From the NCBI GenBank assembly GCA_016180845.1, contig JACPAK010000002.1, positions 1 to 64,000 on the forward strand: a DNA stretch of 64,000 nt. Reading direction: 5' to 3'. Position 1 is the stretch's first letter. Each line of letters begins with the position of its first letter. Under the pieces are notes generated by a model, which had not been told where the DNA came from, made no database searches, and saw nothing but the letters and a program-made list of their open reading frames with translations. A program made the translations under genes and the position numbers. The DNA comes from Deltaproteobacteria bacterium. GTDB taxonomy: Bacteria > UBA10199 > JACPAL01. Shown piece after piece: positions 1 through 8,029 of the stretch.

Positions 1-1
1 G

Positions 2-1726
2 GGTGGGGAGGCGGAATACAATGATTATGATGATCCGATCGAGGAGGATGACCTGATCGGCCGATGCGATCTGGAACTGAACTGGGGATTTTCACAAGAT
101 TTAACGATTGAACCGAAGCCTGCGAATGCCGGGTTCCTTTTGAACGCGACCGGTCCTGCCGTCGGGACACGCCGGGATGACTTAAGCTTCCCATGGGCCG
201 ACAAGATCAAATTGGAGACCTATCGGGATCCGACGACCGGGGAATGGCCATCGAGTTGTCATGATGATGAGGGGGTTGGCACGGAGAATCTTGAAAAAAC
301 CTCCCTTTCAGGAACGAAATCTGGATCCGGGAAGAAGAAGAACGGGAAGGGATCGAAGGGATCCAACAGCAGCAGCGACTCGAAGCTTGTGGTCCCTGTT
401 TTAGATCTTGGTGCGATCACGCGCAATCAAGGGGTTCTAGGAACAGTCCCTTCCTCTGTCTTTAATCGTGCAGCCTGGAGATCGTGGGAGGAATATGCGC
501 AGGATCTGATTGGGATTACGAAGCGGAACAGCGTCTCGAGTGCTGAGGTGACATCGGCCCCTGCGGCCGATTCCAATCGTGTGAGGGAATATAAACTGAC
601 CGGGCTCCATGACCGGAATCGAAAACATGACACCTGCAATCGCTATAAATTAACCGTCTGGCAGTTTGGGTGGCAGAGGGATTATCCGCCGGATGGGTAT
701 CTCCCGAGACAAAAGACGGTCGATCTCCGGTATCGGTCCGAATTTAAAGTCGCTGATGAGGAGACGATCATGGAACGTTCCAATTTCGTGACCGGCTGGG
801 ACGACTGGTATTTCGCTGCGTTTGAAGGTGAGGATATACCGACTCCGGACGATCTTGATCGGGATCCTGACCATCGCGATGCGATCCTTCAGGATGAGAG
901 GACTTATATGATTCCGCTCAAGGCACAACATCTCGCCCCGACGAATCCGATCGAGATCGAACTGCTTTATTATGGTTGTACCGATGGTTGTCTGAAGGAA
1001 TTAAAGGTCGAAAACCTGTTGCTCATCAATGGGACCATTTACGATTATTATATCCCGGCCCGCCAGGGGTGGATTGATCAAACATCGTCCGCGGATCAAG
1101 ATGTTGTCTATGCCTTCCAAGGGGGGCCGGATGCCACAGTGGAAGAGGAGGATGGAGATCGGGAGATCAATTGGGGGTCGGGGATTGAAAACCGAACCCC
1201 GAATCCGAGATTGGATAGCAGCTTCAGTAGTAGCAAGTATACCTACCAAGGAAATCTGGAGGCAGCCTTTGATGGTGATCCGACAAATGCCGTCGATACG
1301 AGACAAGTCCCCTTGATCCAGTACCTCTTGAAGACCCGTTTTCGGGCCCTGAAATTCAAGATTACCGCGCATGGGATCGATGGTGAAGATCGTGTCGTTT
1401 ACCGGGAACTGGTCCCACGGTACAATTCCCGATTTGTGCGACCCGATTATATGTTTGTGGAACCGGGCTATTGGGATCCGTTTAGAGAGGTGACTGTAAT
1501 CCAGTTTCTTATTAATAGAGGGGACGATGGTAATCTGTTTAACTACAGACTCCCTCATTGCACGATAACGACCGATTGCCCAAACAATTGCACCGATCTC
1601 AATGGAGACCTCCCCTGTTTCGAATGTCAAACTGATGGTATCTGCAGGGCTCGAGAGTGGGAAGATAATAGCATGGAACTGCAACTTGGCAGGGCCTTTG
1701 GCCGGCTTGGCAATAGAAACCGCTAA
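2..1726 (+). CDS. hypothetical protein, 5'-truncated by the window edge
   Basis: The frame is open from the first bases of the window to TAA at 1724-1726, so at least 574 codons are visible and the true start lies outside. A TTG at 140 could be read as a start, but nothing interrupts the frame before it. I do not recognise the family. The visible part opens with an acidic stretch, then a Gly/Ser/Lys-rich low-complexity linker (roughly codons 95-120), then long segments rich in aromatic and acidic residues. The last 70 residues hold a Cys cluster (CTITTDC, NNC, CFEC, GIC), as in disulphide-bonded exported proteins. An exported or surface role is inference. Its last 4 bases overlap the end of the converging aminotransferase gene. 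Confidence 0.75.
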   Translation, partial: GGEAEYNDYDDPIEEDDLIGRCDLELNWGFSQDLTIEPKPANAGFLLNATGPAVGTRRDDLSFPWADKIKLETYRDPTTGEWPSSCHDDEGVGTENLEKTSLSGTKSGSGKKKNGKGSKGSNSSSDSKLVVPVLDLGAITRNQGVLGTVPSSVFNRAAWRSWEEYAQDLIGITKRNSVSSAEVTSAPAADSNRVREYKLTGLHDRNRKHDTCNRYKLTVWQFGWQRDYPPDGYLPRQKTVDLRYRSEFKVADEETIMERSNFVTGWDDWYFAAFEGEDIPTPDDLDRDPDHRDAILQDERTYMIPLKAQHLAPTNPIEIELLYYGCTDGCLKELKVENLLLINGTIYDYYIPARQGWIDQTSSADQDVVYAFQGGPDATVEEEDGDREINWGSGIENRTPNPRLDSSFSSSKYTYQGNLEAAFDGDPTNAVDTRQVPLIQYLLKTRFRALKFKITAHGIDGEDRVVYRELVPRYNSRFVRPDYMFVEPGYWDPFREVTVIQFLINRGDDGNLFNYRLPHCTITTDCPNNCTDLNGDLPCFECQTDGICRAREWEDNSMELQLGRAFGRLGNRNR

Positions 1727-3171
1727 GGTTGTGGAGAAGTGACCGAAAGGGGAGTTTTTGACCGAAGTGCATTTTTCGCGAGCGTCATTCCTACTTCCCA
1801 TGTCGCCCCGGGGAACTTGTGGCAATCCGCTACAACTTTTTCAAATGACTTCAGAAAATAATCAACGTCTTCGTCGCTGATAATAAGAGGCGGCAAAAAC
1901 TTCACAAGGTCGATATTATGTCCCGCCACCTGACTCAAGATCCGATGATTCGCCATGAGTGGGACGACGATCATCTGACCAAAGAGCCCTTTATTAGCGG
2001 CATGGATCATCTTCCAGGCCGCCTTGAGCTTTAAGGATTTAGGTTCGTGGAATTCCACACCAAACATCAGCCCCTTTCCGCGTACCTCTTTGAACATTTC
2101 ATAATTCTGTCCGATCTCACGAAGCCTTGAAATCATCTTTTCCCCGAGACTCGTTGCCTTTTCCGGGAGTTTTTCATCTTCCATCATCTGAAGGGTTGCC
2201 AATCCGCAGGCCATCGCAAGATTGTTTTTCCCAAAACTGTTGGAGTGGACGACGCAGCGATCCATGCGCGAAAAGATCTTTTTGTAAATTTCGCGTCGAT
2301 AGAGGATCGCACCGACCGGGGTAAAACCACCGGAAAGGGTTTTGGCGATACAGACAATATCCGGTTCGAGATTCCAGTGTTGATAGGCGAACCATTTTCC
2401 CGTCCGTCCGAGCCCTGCCTGGACCTCATCGGCAATGAAGAGCGTGCCGTATTTTCTACAGAGCCTCTGTGCCTCCGGGAGGAACTTCTCCTCAGGGAGA
2501 TAAAGACCTTTTCCCTGGATCGGTTCGAAGATGAAGGCGGCACAGTCCCCCTTTTTGAGTTCATGCTCAAGGATCGTCAGATCATTGAGTGGAATCGCGC
2601 TTGCTGGGAGCAGCTCTCCAAATCCATCTCGGAACTCCGCATTTCCGTTCACGGAGAGCGAGCCAAGCGTCAGTCCATGAAACGAGTGATCGAGGTAGAG
2701 GATCCGGTTGCGACCAGTCGCACCACGCGCAAACTTGAGTGCCCCTTCGACCGCCTCTGTTCCGGAGTTCGTGAAAAAGACGGTATCGAGCTGTTTTGAC
2801 GTCAGTGAGACCAATTTTTCCGCGAGCAGCCCCGAGAGGAGGGAGCAGTCCATCTGGACCAGCTGCGAGAGATCGAGGTCGAGCAGCTCTCGAATCGTCT
2901 CTTTAATGTGCGGATGATTCCGGCCGATCCCAAAAACTCCGTAGCCGGAAAGAAAGTCGAGATAGCGATTTCCCTCACCATCATAGAGGTATTGCCCCCC
3001 AGCCTTTTTATAGACCTTATCGAAGCCGATGGTTCGAAGCACTTTCACAAACTGGGGATTGACATACTGCTCATGCAGCTCGTAATTCTCGCCCCATCGC
3101 TCTTCGATCAACTTCTTGAGGGAAAAAGACATGTGGTGGTGGGTAACATTTATCATTATCGTTTGCAACAT
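1723..3171 (-). CDS. class III (aspartate aminotransferase family) PLP-dependent aminotransferase
   Basis: Fold-type I aminotransferase of class III, the group containing ornithine, acetylornithine, 4-aminobutyrate and putrescine aminotransferases. The sequence shows the cofactor region NSGTEAVEGALKFAR, the aromatic stacking motif DHSFHGLTLG, the conserved IADEVQAGLGRTG, and AKTLSGGF with the Schiff-base lysine near residue 277. The family's usual length is 400-460, so 482 is slightly long. The amino donor cannot be told from the sequence. The start is uncertain: ATG codons lie at 3171, 3156 and 3132 and none has a clear Shine-Dalgarno; the last (MSFSLKKL) best matches family length. It is transcribed away from a structured RNA candidate 180-380 bases upstream, so a long structured leader is possible. 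It converges with the partial gene at 2-1726. Confidence 0.88.
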   Translation of the reverse strand: MLQTIMINVTHHHMSFSLKKLIEERWGENYELHEQYVNPQFVKVLRTIGFDKVYKKAGGQYLYDGEGNRYLDFLSGYGVFGIGRNHPHIKETIRELLDLDLSQLVQMDCSLLSGLLAEKLVSLTSKQLDTVFFTNSGTEAVEGALKFARGATGRNRILYLDHSFHGLTLGSLSVNGNAEFRDGFGELLPASAIPLNDLTILEHELKKGDCAAFIFEPIQGKGLYLPEEKFLPEAQRLCRKYGTLFIADEVQAGLGRTGKWFAYQHWNLEPDIVCIAKTLSGGFTPVGAILYRREIYKKIFSRMDRCVVHSNSFGKNNLAMACGLATLQMMEDEKLPEKATSLGEKMISRLREIGQNYEMFKEVRGKGLMFGVEFHEPKSLKLKAAWKMIHAANKGLFGQMIVVPLMANHRILSQVAGHNIDLVKFLPPLIISDEDVDYFLKSFEKVVADCHKFPGATWEVGMTLAKNALRSKTPLSVTSPQP

Positions 3172-3253
3172 GCCGATGCTGTCAGAGGGTTTCTTTCAAA
3201 AACCTTCGCGACACACGTCGCTCGCGTTTACGCACGCTCGCGCGTTCCTTCTC

Positions 3254-3289
3254 GGCCGTCGTGGCATTCTGAGCATGGAGACGACGGCC
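3254..3289. repeat. GC-rich hairpin in the aminotransferase leader
   Basis: GGCCGTCGT at 3254-3262 pairs perfectly with ACGACGGCC at 3281-3289 around an 18-base loop. It lies in the 178-base stretch between the structured RNA and the aminotransferase start. That stretch also has short alternating motifs of the type CGCTCGCG (3210-3245). No convincing ORF covers it. It could be a terminator-like or anti-terminator stem on the minus strand, but no T-tract follows. Confidence 0.5.
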
Positions 3290-3349
3290 TCCGAAAGGTC
3301 GCGTTCAGTTTTCTCAAGAAATCCCTCCGATCGCTCGTCATCAATTTTT

Positions 3350-3511
3350 GCTGACGGCACGATCTTGTGGAGAGGTCTGAGAACCAGGAGTCCTGCGATC
3401 GGAATCAAGTTGTTGCAGGGGGACCCTGTAGCCTTCACAGGGTGGAACCTGCCAAGCAATCACGACGCAGGCGAGTTTTCGAAGACCTCGGAAGAAGGTC
3501 ATGCCGTCAGC
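3350..3511 (-). ncRNA. structured RNA candidate, copy 1 (rod-like, 6S-like architecture)
   Basis: The minus strand folds into one long interrupted rod. P1 pairs GCTGACGGCA (3511-3502) with TGCCGTCAGC (3359-3350). P2 pairs GAGGTCT with AGACCTC. Then comes an 11/12-base bubble, P3 CCTGCG/CGCAGG, a second bubble, P4 GCAGG/CCTGC, and P5 ACCCTGT/ACAGGGT with loop GAAGGCT. P2 and the bubble sequences recur in a second intergenic element at 42248-42410, with a compensatory change in P2. The length of about 160 bases, closing stem and central bubble recall 6S RNA; that family name is a guess from shape, not a sequence match I can verify. The SRP GGAAGGAAGC loop and RNase P signatures are absent. The strand is chosen because an extended -10 box lies just upstream. 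A leader element of the downstream aminotransferase is the main alternative. Confidence 0.5.
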
Positions 3512-3512
3512 C

Positions 3513-3521
3513 ATGATAACA
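3513..3521 (-). promoter_or_regulatory. extended -10 promoter box for the structured RNA at 3350-3511
   Basis: The minus strand reads TGTTATCAT: a TGn extension plus a -10 hexamer matching TATAAT at five of six positions. A start 6-7 bases on would fall inside the first stem of the RNA. No good -35 hexamer is visible, as is normal for extended -10 promoters. Confidence 0.4.
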
Positions 3522-3568
3522 AATGCCCCCTCGCCGACCTCCCACCCCCGCCCAATCGATCCGCCGAC

Positions 3569-4240
3569 ATGCCGGCCTTGATCAGGTCTCTGCAAGAGGT
3601 TGGGATCAATACAGGAGATGGGGAGCTGTATGAGATTTTTGAGGGGAAGCCGCAGAAGACGAAGATGGAGCAGTTTTTCCAGCTCCTCTACCTGATTCAA
3701 GAGCAGAAGAAGGATCAGTTGCCGGTCACGGTGACTCGCCCAAAAATTACGGAGATCTTGTTGGCGGCAAAAGTTTTTACCGATCGCTCATTTCCCGATC
3801 AGATTGCATCAGTAACCTTGGACCGATCTGAAGGAAAAGACCGATCACGGTATCAGGTGCGATTCGATGCCGAAGAGGTCCGATTTCCTCTCAATCAGGG
3901 AATTGGGTTCGCGGTTTGGGATCATGGGATGTGCCAGCATGCCCAGGAGATTGTCCTCTACGATGGTTTTAATTTTGAGCTGAAAAAATCAGGGAAAAAT
4001 CTTGTCGTTGATGATTTCGAGAAGGTAGAGGCGTTTGGTAAATTTGGGAATCGTGGAATTTTCGATATTGATATCAATTATGCCGAATTTGAGCGGGTCG
4101 AGTTTATTGCCGGGACGGATGAGGGGAAGGTGAAGTCTCGCGTCTCGCATCGGGAGTTCGCAACGAACCCGCATTCATTTCTGTTTAAATTTGTGGGACG
4201 GCTGATTCCCGATACATCACGACAGAGGATTGACTGGTGA
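3569..4240 (+). CDS. hypothetical protein
   Basis: The frame is open from 3116, but the first 150 codons run through the RNA element and low-quality Pro/Arg/Ser-rich sequence. The first plausible start is therefore ATG at 3569 (MPALIRSLQEVG), giving 223 residues. No Shine-Dalgarno is visible, so the start is uncertain. I do not recognise the family. A charged helical N-terminal part (residues 1-60, with MEQFFQLLYLIQEQ) is followed by a beta-rich region of alternating hydrophobic and acidic residues. There is no signal peptide or membrane segment, so a cytoplasmic protein is likely. The ferredoxin-Hsp20 gene follows after 41 bases on the same strand and may share its transcript. Confidence 0.6.
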   Translation: MPALIRSLQEVGINTGDGELYEIFEGKPQKTKMEQFFQLLYLIQEQKKDQLPVTVTRPKITEILLAAKVFTDRSFPDQIASVTLDRSEGKDRSRYQVRFDAEEVRFPLNQGIGFAVWDHGMCQHAQEIVLYDGFNFELKKSGKNLVVDDFEKVEAFGKFGNRGIFDIDINYAEFERVEFIAGTDEGKVKSRVSHREFATNPHSFLFKFVGRLIPDTSRQRIDW

Positions 4241-4281
4241 GCTTGACAACAACAGTCTCTTAATAAAATATAGTCTTCACC

Positions 4282-4995
4282 ATGCCCGACGAGTCTCAAA
4301 AAATGGAAGAATACGCGGTTTCCGAGGCCTGTATCGCCTGTGATGCCTGCTGCAACGATTTCGGCGATGTCTTCAAGATGAACGCCGATCATACGCGGGC
4401 GATCGCGTTTGCCCCGGTCGCGAAGGGAAAATACAATCCGTGGGATATTATTTATGATTGCCCCGTCGATGCGATCTCCCTGATCAAAGGGGAGCTACCC
4501 CCGCCGCCGGCTGACAAAAAGCCTGCCTCGGCGAAAAAAGGGGAAGCATTACCACCCCCCGATCCGGCGGAGATCCTCGATGACCGGCCGTGGGAGATCC
4601 GGTGGGAAGAGGCGAAGGGTCGAGGTCCGGAGACCTATTGGGAGCGGATGAAGCGGTATGGGCAGGCCTATACGGTCGAGGAGACCCCCCATCAACTTCT
4701 TTATCATTTTGCGTTGCCGGAGACAGTCCCGGAACATCCATTGAAGTATCAATGGAATCTTCCGAACAAGATGCCGGATTATAAGTTGGATATTCAGCTG
4801 GCCCGAGGTGGCAAGGTCCTGTTGCTGAAAGGGTGGTTGGAGGATCAGAGGGTGAAGAGACTCTGCGGGATGGCGAATTCGTTTCCGGATCGGTTTTATC
4901 GTGAATTTGAGCTTCCGGTCGCTGCCAAGGAATTCAAGCATAACTATAATTCCAGAGATAAGGTTCTCGATATTGTGGTCGATAAACAAGACTAA
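4282..4995 (+). CDS. ferredoxin fused to an Hsp20/CS-like domain
   Basis: A 237-residue two-part protein. The N-terminal third is a single-cluster ferredoxin: CIACDAC gives three Cys ligands in CxxCxxC spacing, and DCPVDAISL about 40 residues on gives the fourth next to the usual proline. A Pro/Lys/Ala-rich linker follows (about residues 72-95). The last 90 residues resemble an alpha-crystallin/CS beta sandwich: YKLDIQLARGGKVLLLKG for the early strands and SFPDRFYREFELPVAAKEF for the conserved FxRxFxLP segment, then KVLDIVVDK at the end. Low-potential electron transfer by the cluster is family knowledge; a role for the Hsp20-like part in partner binding or cluster protection is inference. There is no signal peptide. 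It lies upstream of tatD, separated by a palindromic repeat element. Confidence 0.75.
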   Translation: MPDESQKMEEYAVSEACIACDACCNDFGDVFKMNADHTRAIAFAPVAKGKYNPWDIIYDCPVDAISLIKGELPPPPADKKPASAKKGEALPPPDPAEILDDRPWEIRWEEAKGRGPETYWERMKRYGQAYTVEETPHQLLYHFALPETVPEHPLKYQWNLPNKMPDYKLDIQLARGGKVLLLKGWLEDQRVKRLCGMANSFPDRFYREFELPVAAKEFKHNYNSRDKVLDIVVDKQD

Positions 4996-5140
4996 ATCCC
5001 CCCGTCGTGGTTGCCAGTGTTTCATCTGCCCCCCTTTTTCAAAGTGGAGCGGCCCTTACATCTATAACGGGCAGGAAAGGAACCCCACTTTAACAAAGGG
5101 GGGTTGAGGAATTTAGTGGCTATAATTTGAGGGGGGATTT
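4994..5140. repeat. nested inverted-repeat element (MITE-like) between the ferredoxin gene and tatD
   Basis: Perfect 10-base outer inverted repeats AAATCCCCCC (4994-5003) and GGGGGGATTT (5131-5140) enclose an inner imperfect pair, CCCCCCTTTTTCAAAGTGG (5029-5047) and CCACTTTAACAAAGGGGGG (5085-5103), which matches at 16 of 19 positions. The whole 147-base unit could fold as a cruciform or long hairpin. It contains no ORF. Its right end supplies the G-rich ribosome binding site of tatD, and its left end overlaps the stop codon of the ferredoxin gene by two bases. A non-autonomous transposon remnant or a REP-like element fits; a terminator is possible. Confidence 0.55.
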
Positions 5141-5147
5141 TGTATTC

Positions 5148-5921
5148 ATGATCGACTCACATGCCCACATACACTTTGATGATTTTAAGGGAGAAATCCC
5201 ACAGGTCATTGAACGTGCACGACAGGCGGGTGTCGAGACGATTATCAATGTCGGCACCGATCTCGAGTCGAGTCGTCAGGCGTTGGAGATTGGGCGAAAT
5301 TATTCTGGAATTTATGTTGCGATCGGTTTTCATCCGCATGAAGCGGCGAAGGTGACGCGAGAGGATCTCGCCGCACTGAAACTCCTGGCGGCAGATCAAA
5401 AGGTCGTGGCGATCGGTGAGATCGGGCTTGATTATTATTACGAGCATTCACCACGAGAGGCGCAGTTGAGGATATTGCGCGAGCAAGTGGGTCTCGCCCA
5501 TGAGGCAGCGCTTCCACTCATCATCCATTGCCGCGATGCCTTTCAAGATTGCTTTGCCATCATGGATGAAGAGGAGGGGTGGAAGAGGGGAGGGGTCTTT
5601 CATTGCTTTACAGGAGACTGGGGGATTGCCCAAAAAATTCTGAAAAAAGGTTTTTATCTCTCATTTTCAGGGATCCTGACCTTCAAGAAATCCGGAAATC
5701 TAAGGGAAGTGGCGGAAAAGGCCCCCCTCGAAAAGATTTTGGTGGAGACCGATTGTCCTTATCTCGCTCCTGAACCGCACCGGGGGAAGAGGAATGAACC
5801 GGCTTATGTCCAACTGGTGGCGCAGAGGCTTGCCGAGATTCGGGGGGTTTCGTTGTCTGTCATTGATGAGGCGGTGACTCGGAATCTAGGAGAATTGTTT
5901 CGTATTCCAAAAGTTGATTAA
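5148..5921 (+). CDS. tatD: TatD family metal-dependent hydrolase (DNase)
   Basis: A metallo-dependent TIM-barrel hydrolase of 257 residues, the normal family length. It shows the N-terminal metal motif DSHAHIHFDD, AIGFHPHEA, GEIGLDYYY, IIHCRDA, HCFTGD and the late DCPYLAP motif that carries the last metal ligand. TatD proteins are 3'-5' exonucleases on DNA damaged by oxidation; some act on other substrates. ATG at 5148 is chosen because GAGGGGGG lies 11 bases upstream and the protein then begins directly with the metal motif; a TTG at 5127 is less likely. The last 62 bases overlap the converging phospholipase-like gene. Confidence 0.92.
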   Translation: MIDSHAHIHFDDFKGEIPQVIERARQAGVETIINVGTDLESSRQALEIGRNYSGIYVAIGFHPHEAAKVTREDLAALKLLAADQKVVAIGEIGLDYYYEHSPREAQLRILREQVGLAHEAALPLIIHCRDAFQDCFAIMDEEEGWKRGGVFHCFTGDWGIAQKILKKGFYLSFSGILTFKKSGNLREVAEKAPLEKILVETDCPYLAPEPHRGKRNEPAYVQLVAQRLAEIRGVSLSVIDEAVTRNLGELFRIPKVD

Positions 5922-7080
5922 GTTGCTGGATTAACTCCTCCGTTTTTTTCTTCCCCCTTTCATCGAGCGACTTCTTGACGACCGATCTCATGATAGATCC
6001 TGCTGACGCAAAGCGGCCGTGGGTGATCCGAAAGATCTTCTGGTTCGCCTGTTGAAAAGAGTCTCTTTTCCTTAAAAATTGTTCCGGATTGTCGGCCCCC
6101 GGGTCGTCTGAGTTGTAAGTAATGGGACCGAGGAGGCGAGGGTCGGTTGCTTCGGTTACCGCATCGAGCAGTGAGGGGAAGAAGTTGTTTGATTGATCCC
6201 GGATCTCTTCGGCTAGTTTTTGGACGGATGAAAGAGGAGACTGAAAATCGCGTCCCTCGAGTGCCAGAAGGGCCTGTTGCTTCAGCCCTTCATCGTGGCC
6301 CCTCGGATTTGCGACATAACTTTCAAAGAAGCGATGGGAGTTTGAGATCAGATGGGCGAAAGTCCCGACAAATCCCTCTTGTTGTCGACCCCATTCGAAC
6401 CAGGCACGGAACCCCTTGAACGCCATTTCAGGCGTGATCTGTCCTGCATGATACGGGTTGTGAAGGTCCTGGAGGTAGTGAAAGGAGTTGGCCAGAAATC
6501 GCCAACCCCAGTAATCTTCACCAAGTTCGAAGGCGAGTTGGGAGAGTTGAAACCAGATCTCGGCACGTTTCGACGCCTCACCGACGGCACGAAAAGGGAA
6601 TCCAAAGGTTGAACGGGGTTTCCTAAACGAGAACGGTGGTTTCTCAATATGACGAAAGGCTTGGGAATTTGGTCCTTCAAGAGCCCCAAACCATTTCTGA
6701 TCCGCGTAGCGCGCGATCGGCTTTCCCTTTTCATCCCGATCAAAGAGGTTTTGATCCCTTCCATCGTCAGGATCAATCGCGTATAAACTTAAGACCTCAA
6801 TGGGTGTGACTGTTTCCTTACCCATAAGTTCCGGAACCGGTTCCTCGATATCGATTCCCGGATCAATTCCAAGCCAATTTGAAAAATGCCATATATCTCC
6901 AATCCCGGCAGGGAGTTTTTTAAGGAGGGCGGAGAGGGGAGTGACTTGGACAGGGATCCCGAGCTGGAAATTCGATTTCACCGGTTCCAATGCATGTTTA
7001 CCGATCAGCTGGTGGTCAGACCCGTTCCAGGCAAAAAGGGAAAACGGAAAAAGGAGGAGGATGAGCAGGAACTTTGTCAT
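5860..7080 (-). CDS. exported zinc-dependent phospholipase C / P1 nuclease superfamily protein
   Basis: 406 residues. MTKFLLILLLFPFSLFA is a clear signal peptide, and cleavage would leave tryptophan as residue 1 (WNGSDHQLIG). In this superfamily (bacterial PLC, S1/P1 nuclease) the N-terminal Trp and a following His are zinc ligands. The motif SFHYLQDLHNPYHAG gives the classic HxxxDxxxPxH zinc site. Other candidate ligands are HFSN and HRFFES. Lipase or nuclease activity cannot be distinguished here. The start at 7080 follows the gshB stop by two bases, which indicates co-transcription and coupling; an in-frame codon at 7107 inside gshB is rejected because it would precede the signal peptide. 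The C-terminus overlaps tatD by 62 bases. Confidence 0.75.
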   Translation of the reverse strand: MTKFLLILLLFPFSLFAWNGSDHQLIGKHALEPVKSNFQLGIPVQVTPLSALLKKLPAGIGDIWHFSNWLGIDPGIDIEEPVPELMGKETVTPIEVLSLYAIDPDDGRDQNLFDRDEKGKPIARYADQKWFGALEGPNSQAFRHIEKPPFSFRKPRSTFGFPFRAVGEASKRAEIWFQLSQLAFELGEDYWGWRFLANSFHYLQDLHNPYHAGQITPEMAFKGFRAWFEWGRQQEGFVGTFAHLISNSHRFFESYVANPRGHDEGLKQQALLALEGRDFQSPLSSVQKLAEEIRDQSNNFFPSLLDAVTEATDPRLLGPITYNSDDPGADNPEQFLRKRDSFQQANQKIFRITHGRFASAGSIMRSVVKKSLDERGKKKTEELIQQLNQLLEYETILLDSESPPHQ

Positions 7081-7082
7081 GA

Positions 7083-8024
7083 TCAGGTTAATTTCTTTTC
7101 CATACAATCGACGATCTTTTCCTCATATTTCTGATGATCCACCTCATTCCATTCCCACAGGAGTCCGGGACTGGTCACATTGATTTCCGTCAAATATTCC
7201 CCGATGAGATCGATCCCTGCGAAGAAGACCCCTTTTTTAAGAAAAAAAGGTTCGAGTGAGGAGCAAATTTTCTTTTCGCGCTCCGTAAGTTGGGTAGCGG
7301 CATAGGTGCCGCCATGATCAGGGCTTGTCAAAAAACCTCCTGCAGCGGGATGGCGAATGATCGCTCCGAAAGTTTTGCCATCGATGAAGAAGACCCTCTT
7401 CTCTCCCCTTTCCACCGGCAGATATTCCTGGACCATCACCGGGAGATCGCCGCCTCGGGTCAGCTGATGGATCAGCTTTGAATGATCTCCGGAGAAGGGG
7501 CAGAGGTGGATCCCCTTTCCGGCATAACTATCGAGCTCCTTCACGACAACCGCTCCCTCTCTCTCCTTTTGAAACGCCTCGATTCTGTGCCAGTCACCCG
7601 TCACGAGAGTCTTCGGTATCCATTCAGGGAAGAAGAGGATTGAGAGTTTTTCATTCCAATCCCGTAGCGTGGAAGGGCGATTGATGACCCATGTTTTATC
7701 CTCAACAAGAGAGAGGAGGTGGGTCGCATAATAATAAGAGGTGTTTACCGGCGGGTCCTTCCTCATCAGGATGATATCCATCTCGGCGAGAGGTTTGGGG
7801 AATGGAGGTTTAAAATGGAAATAAGGGGTTCCCCGGGTGACTTTTACCTCGGAGACCATCGCGCAGGGCTCGCCTTTTTGGCTAAATAGCGAGGTCGGAT
7901 CGGTATAATAGATCGTATGATTTCGATCATAGAGCGTTAGCAGCAGAAGATGCGACGAATCTCTGTGAAAATTGTAACCGGTGTATTTGTCAAGAACCCC
8001 GAGGACTTTCATCTTGCTCGTCAT
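7083..8024 (-). CDS. gshB: glutathione synthase
   Basis: An ATP-grasp enzyme that joins gamma-glutamylcysteine and glycine. At 313 residues it matches the bacterial GshB length of about 315. Visible family segments are LMRKDPPVNTSYYYATHLL, INRPSTLRDWNEKL, KELDSYAGKGIHL in the ATP-binding part, MVQEYLPVERGEKRVFFI, and the metal-binding GIDLIGEYLTEINVTSPG near the end. ATG at 8024 lies directly after the T-tract of the HU terminator, and ATG at 8012 (MKVLGV) is the better match to the family; neither has a Shine-Dalgarno. No gshA is present here. It is coupled to the exported phospholipase-like gene downstream. Confidence 0.9.
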   Translation of the reverse strand: MTSKMKVLGVLDKYTGYNFHRDSSHLLLLTLYDRNHTIYYTDPTSLFSQKGEPCAMVSEVKVTRGTPYFHFKPPFPKPLAEMDIILMRKDPPVNTSYYYATHLLSLVEDKTWVINRPSTLRDWNEKLSILFFPEWIPKTLVTGDWHRIEAFQKEREGAVVVKELDSYAGKGIHLCPFSGDHSKLIHQLTRGGDLPVMVQEYLPVERGEKRVFFIDGKTFGAIIRHPAAGGFLTSPDHGGTYAATQLTEREKKICSSLEPFFLKKGVFFAGIDLIGEYLTEINVTSPGLLWEWNEVDHQKYEEKIVDCMEKKLT

Positions 8025-8029
8025 AAATA

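Noticed and set aside
1001-1825. 274-codon open frame antisense to the first gene
   Set aside because: It would overlap two better-supported frames and has no recognisable pattern or start signal.
3350-3511. SRP RNA, RNase P RNA, tmRNA or a cobalamin/TPP riboswitch as the identity of the structured RNA
   Set aside because: The conserved SRP GGAAGGAAGC loop, RNase P core, tRNA-like ends and riboswitch core sequences are not present on either strand.
3116-3568. N-terminal extension of the hypothetical gene at 3569-4240
   Set aside because: It runs through the structured RNA and GC hairpin and reads as Pro/Arg/Ser-rich sequence without a ribosome site.
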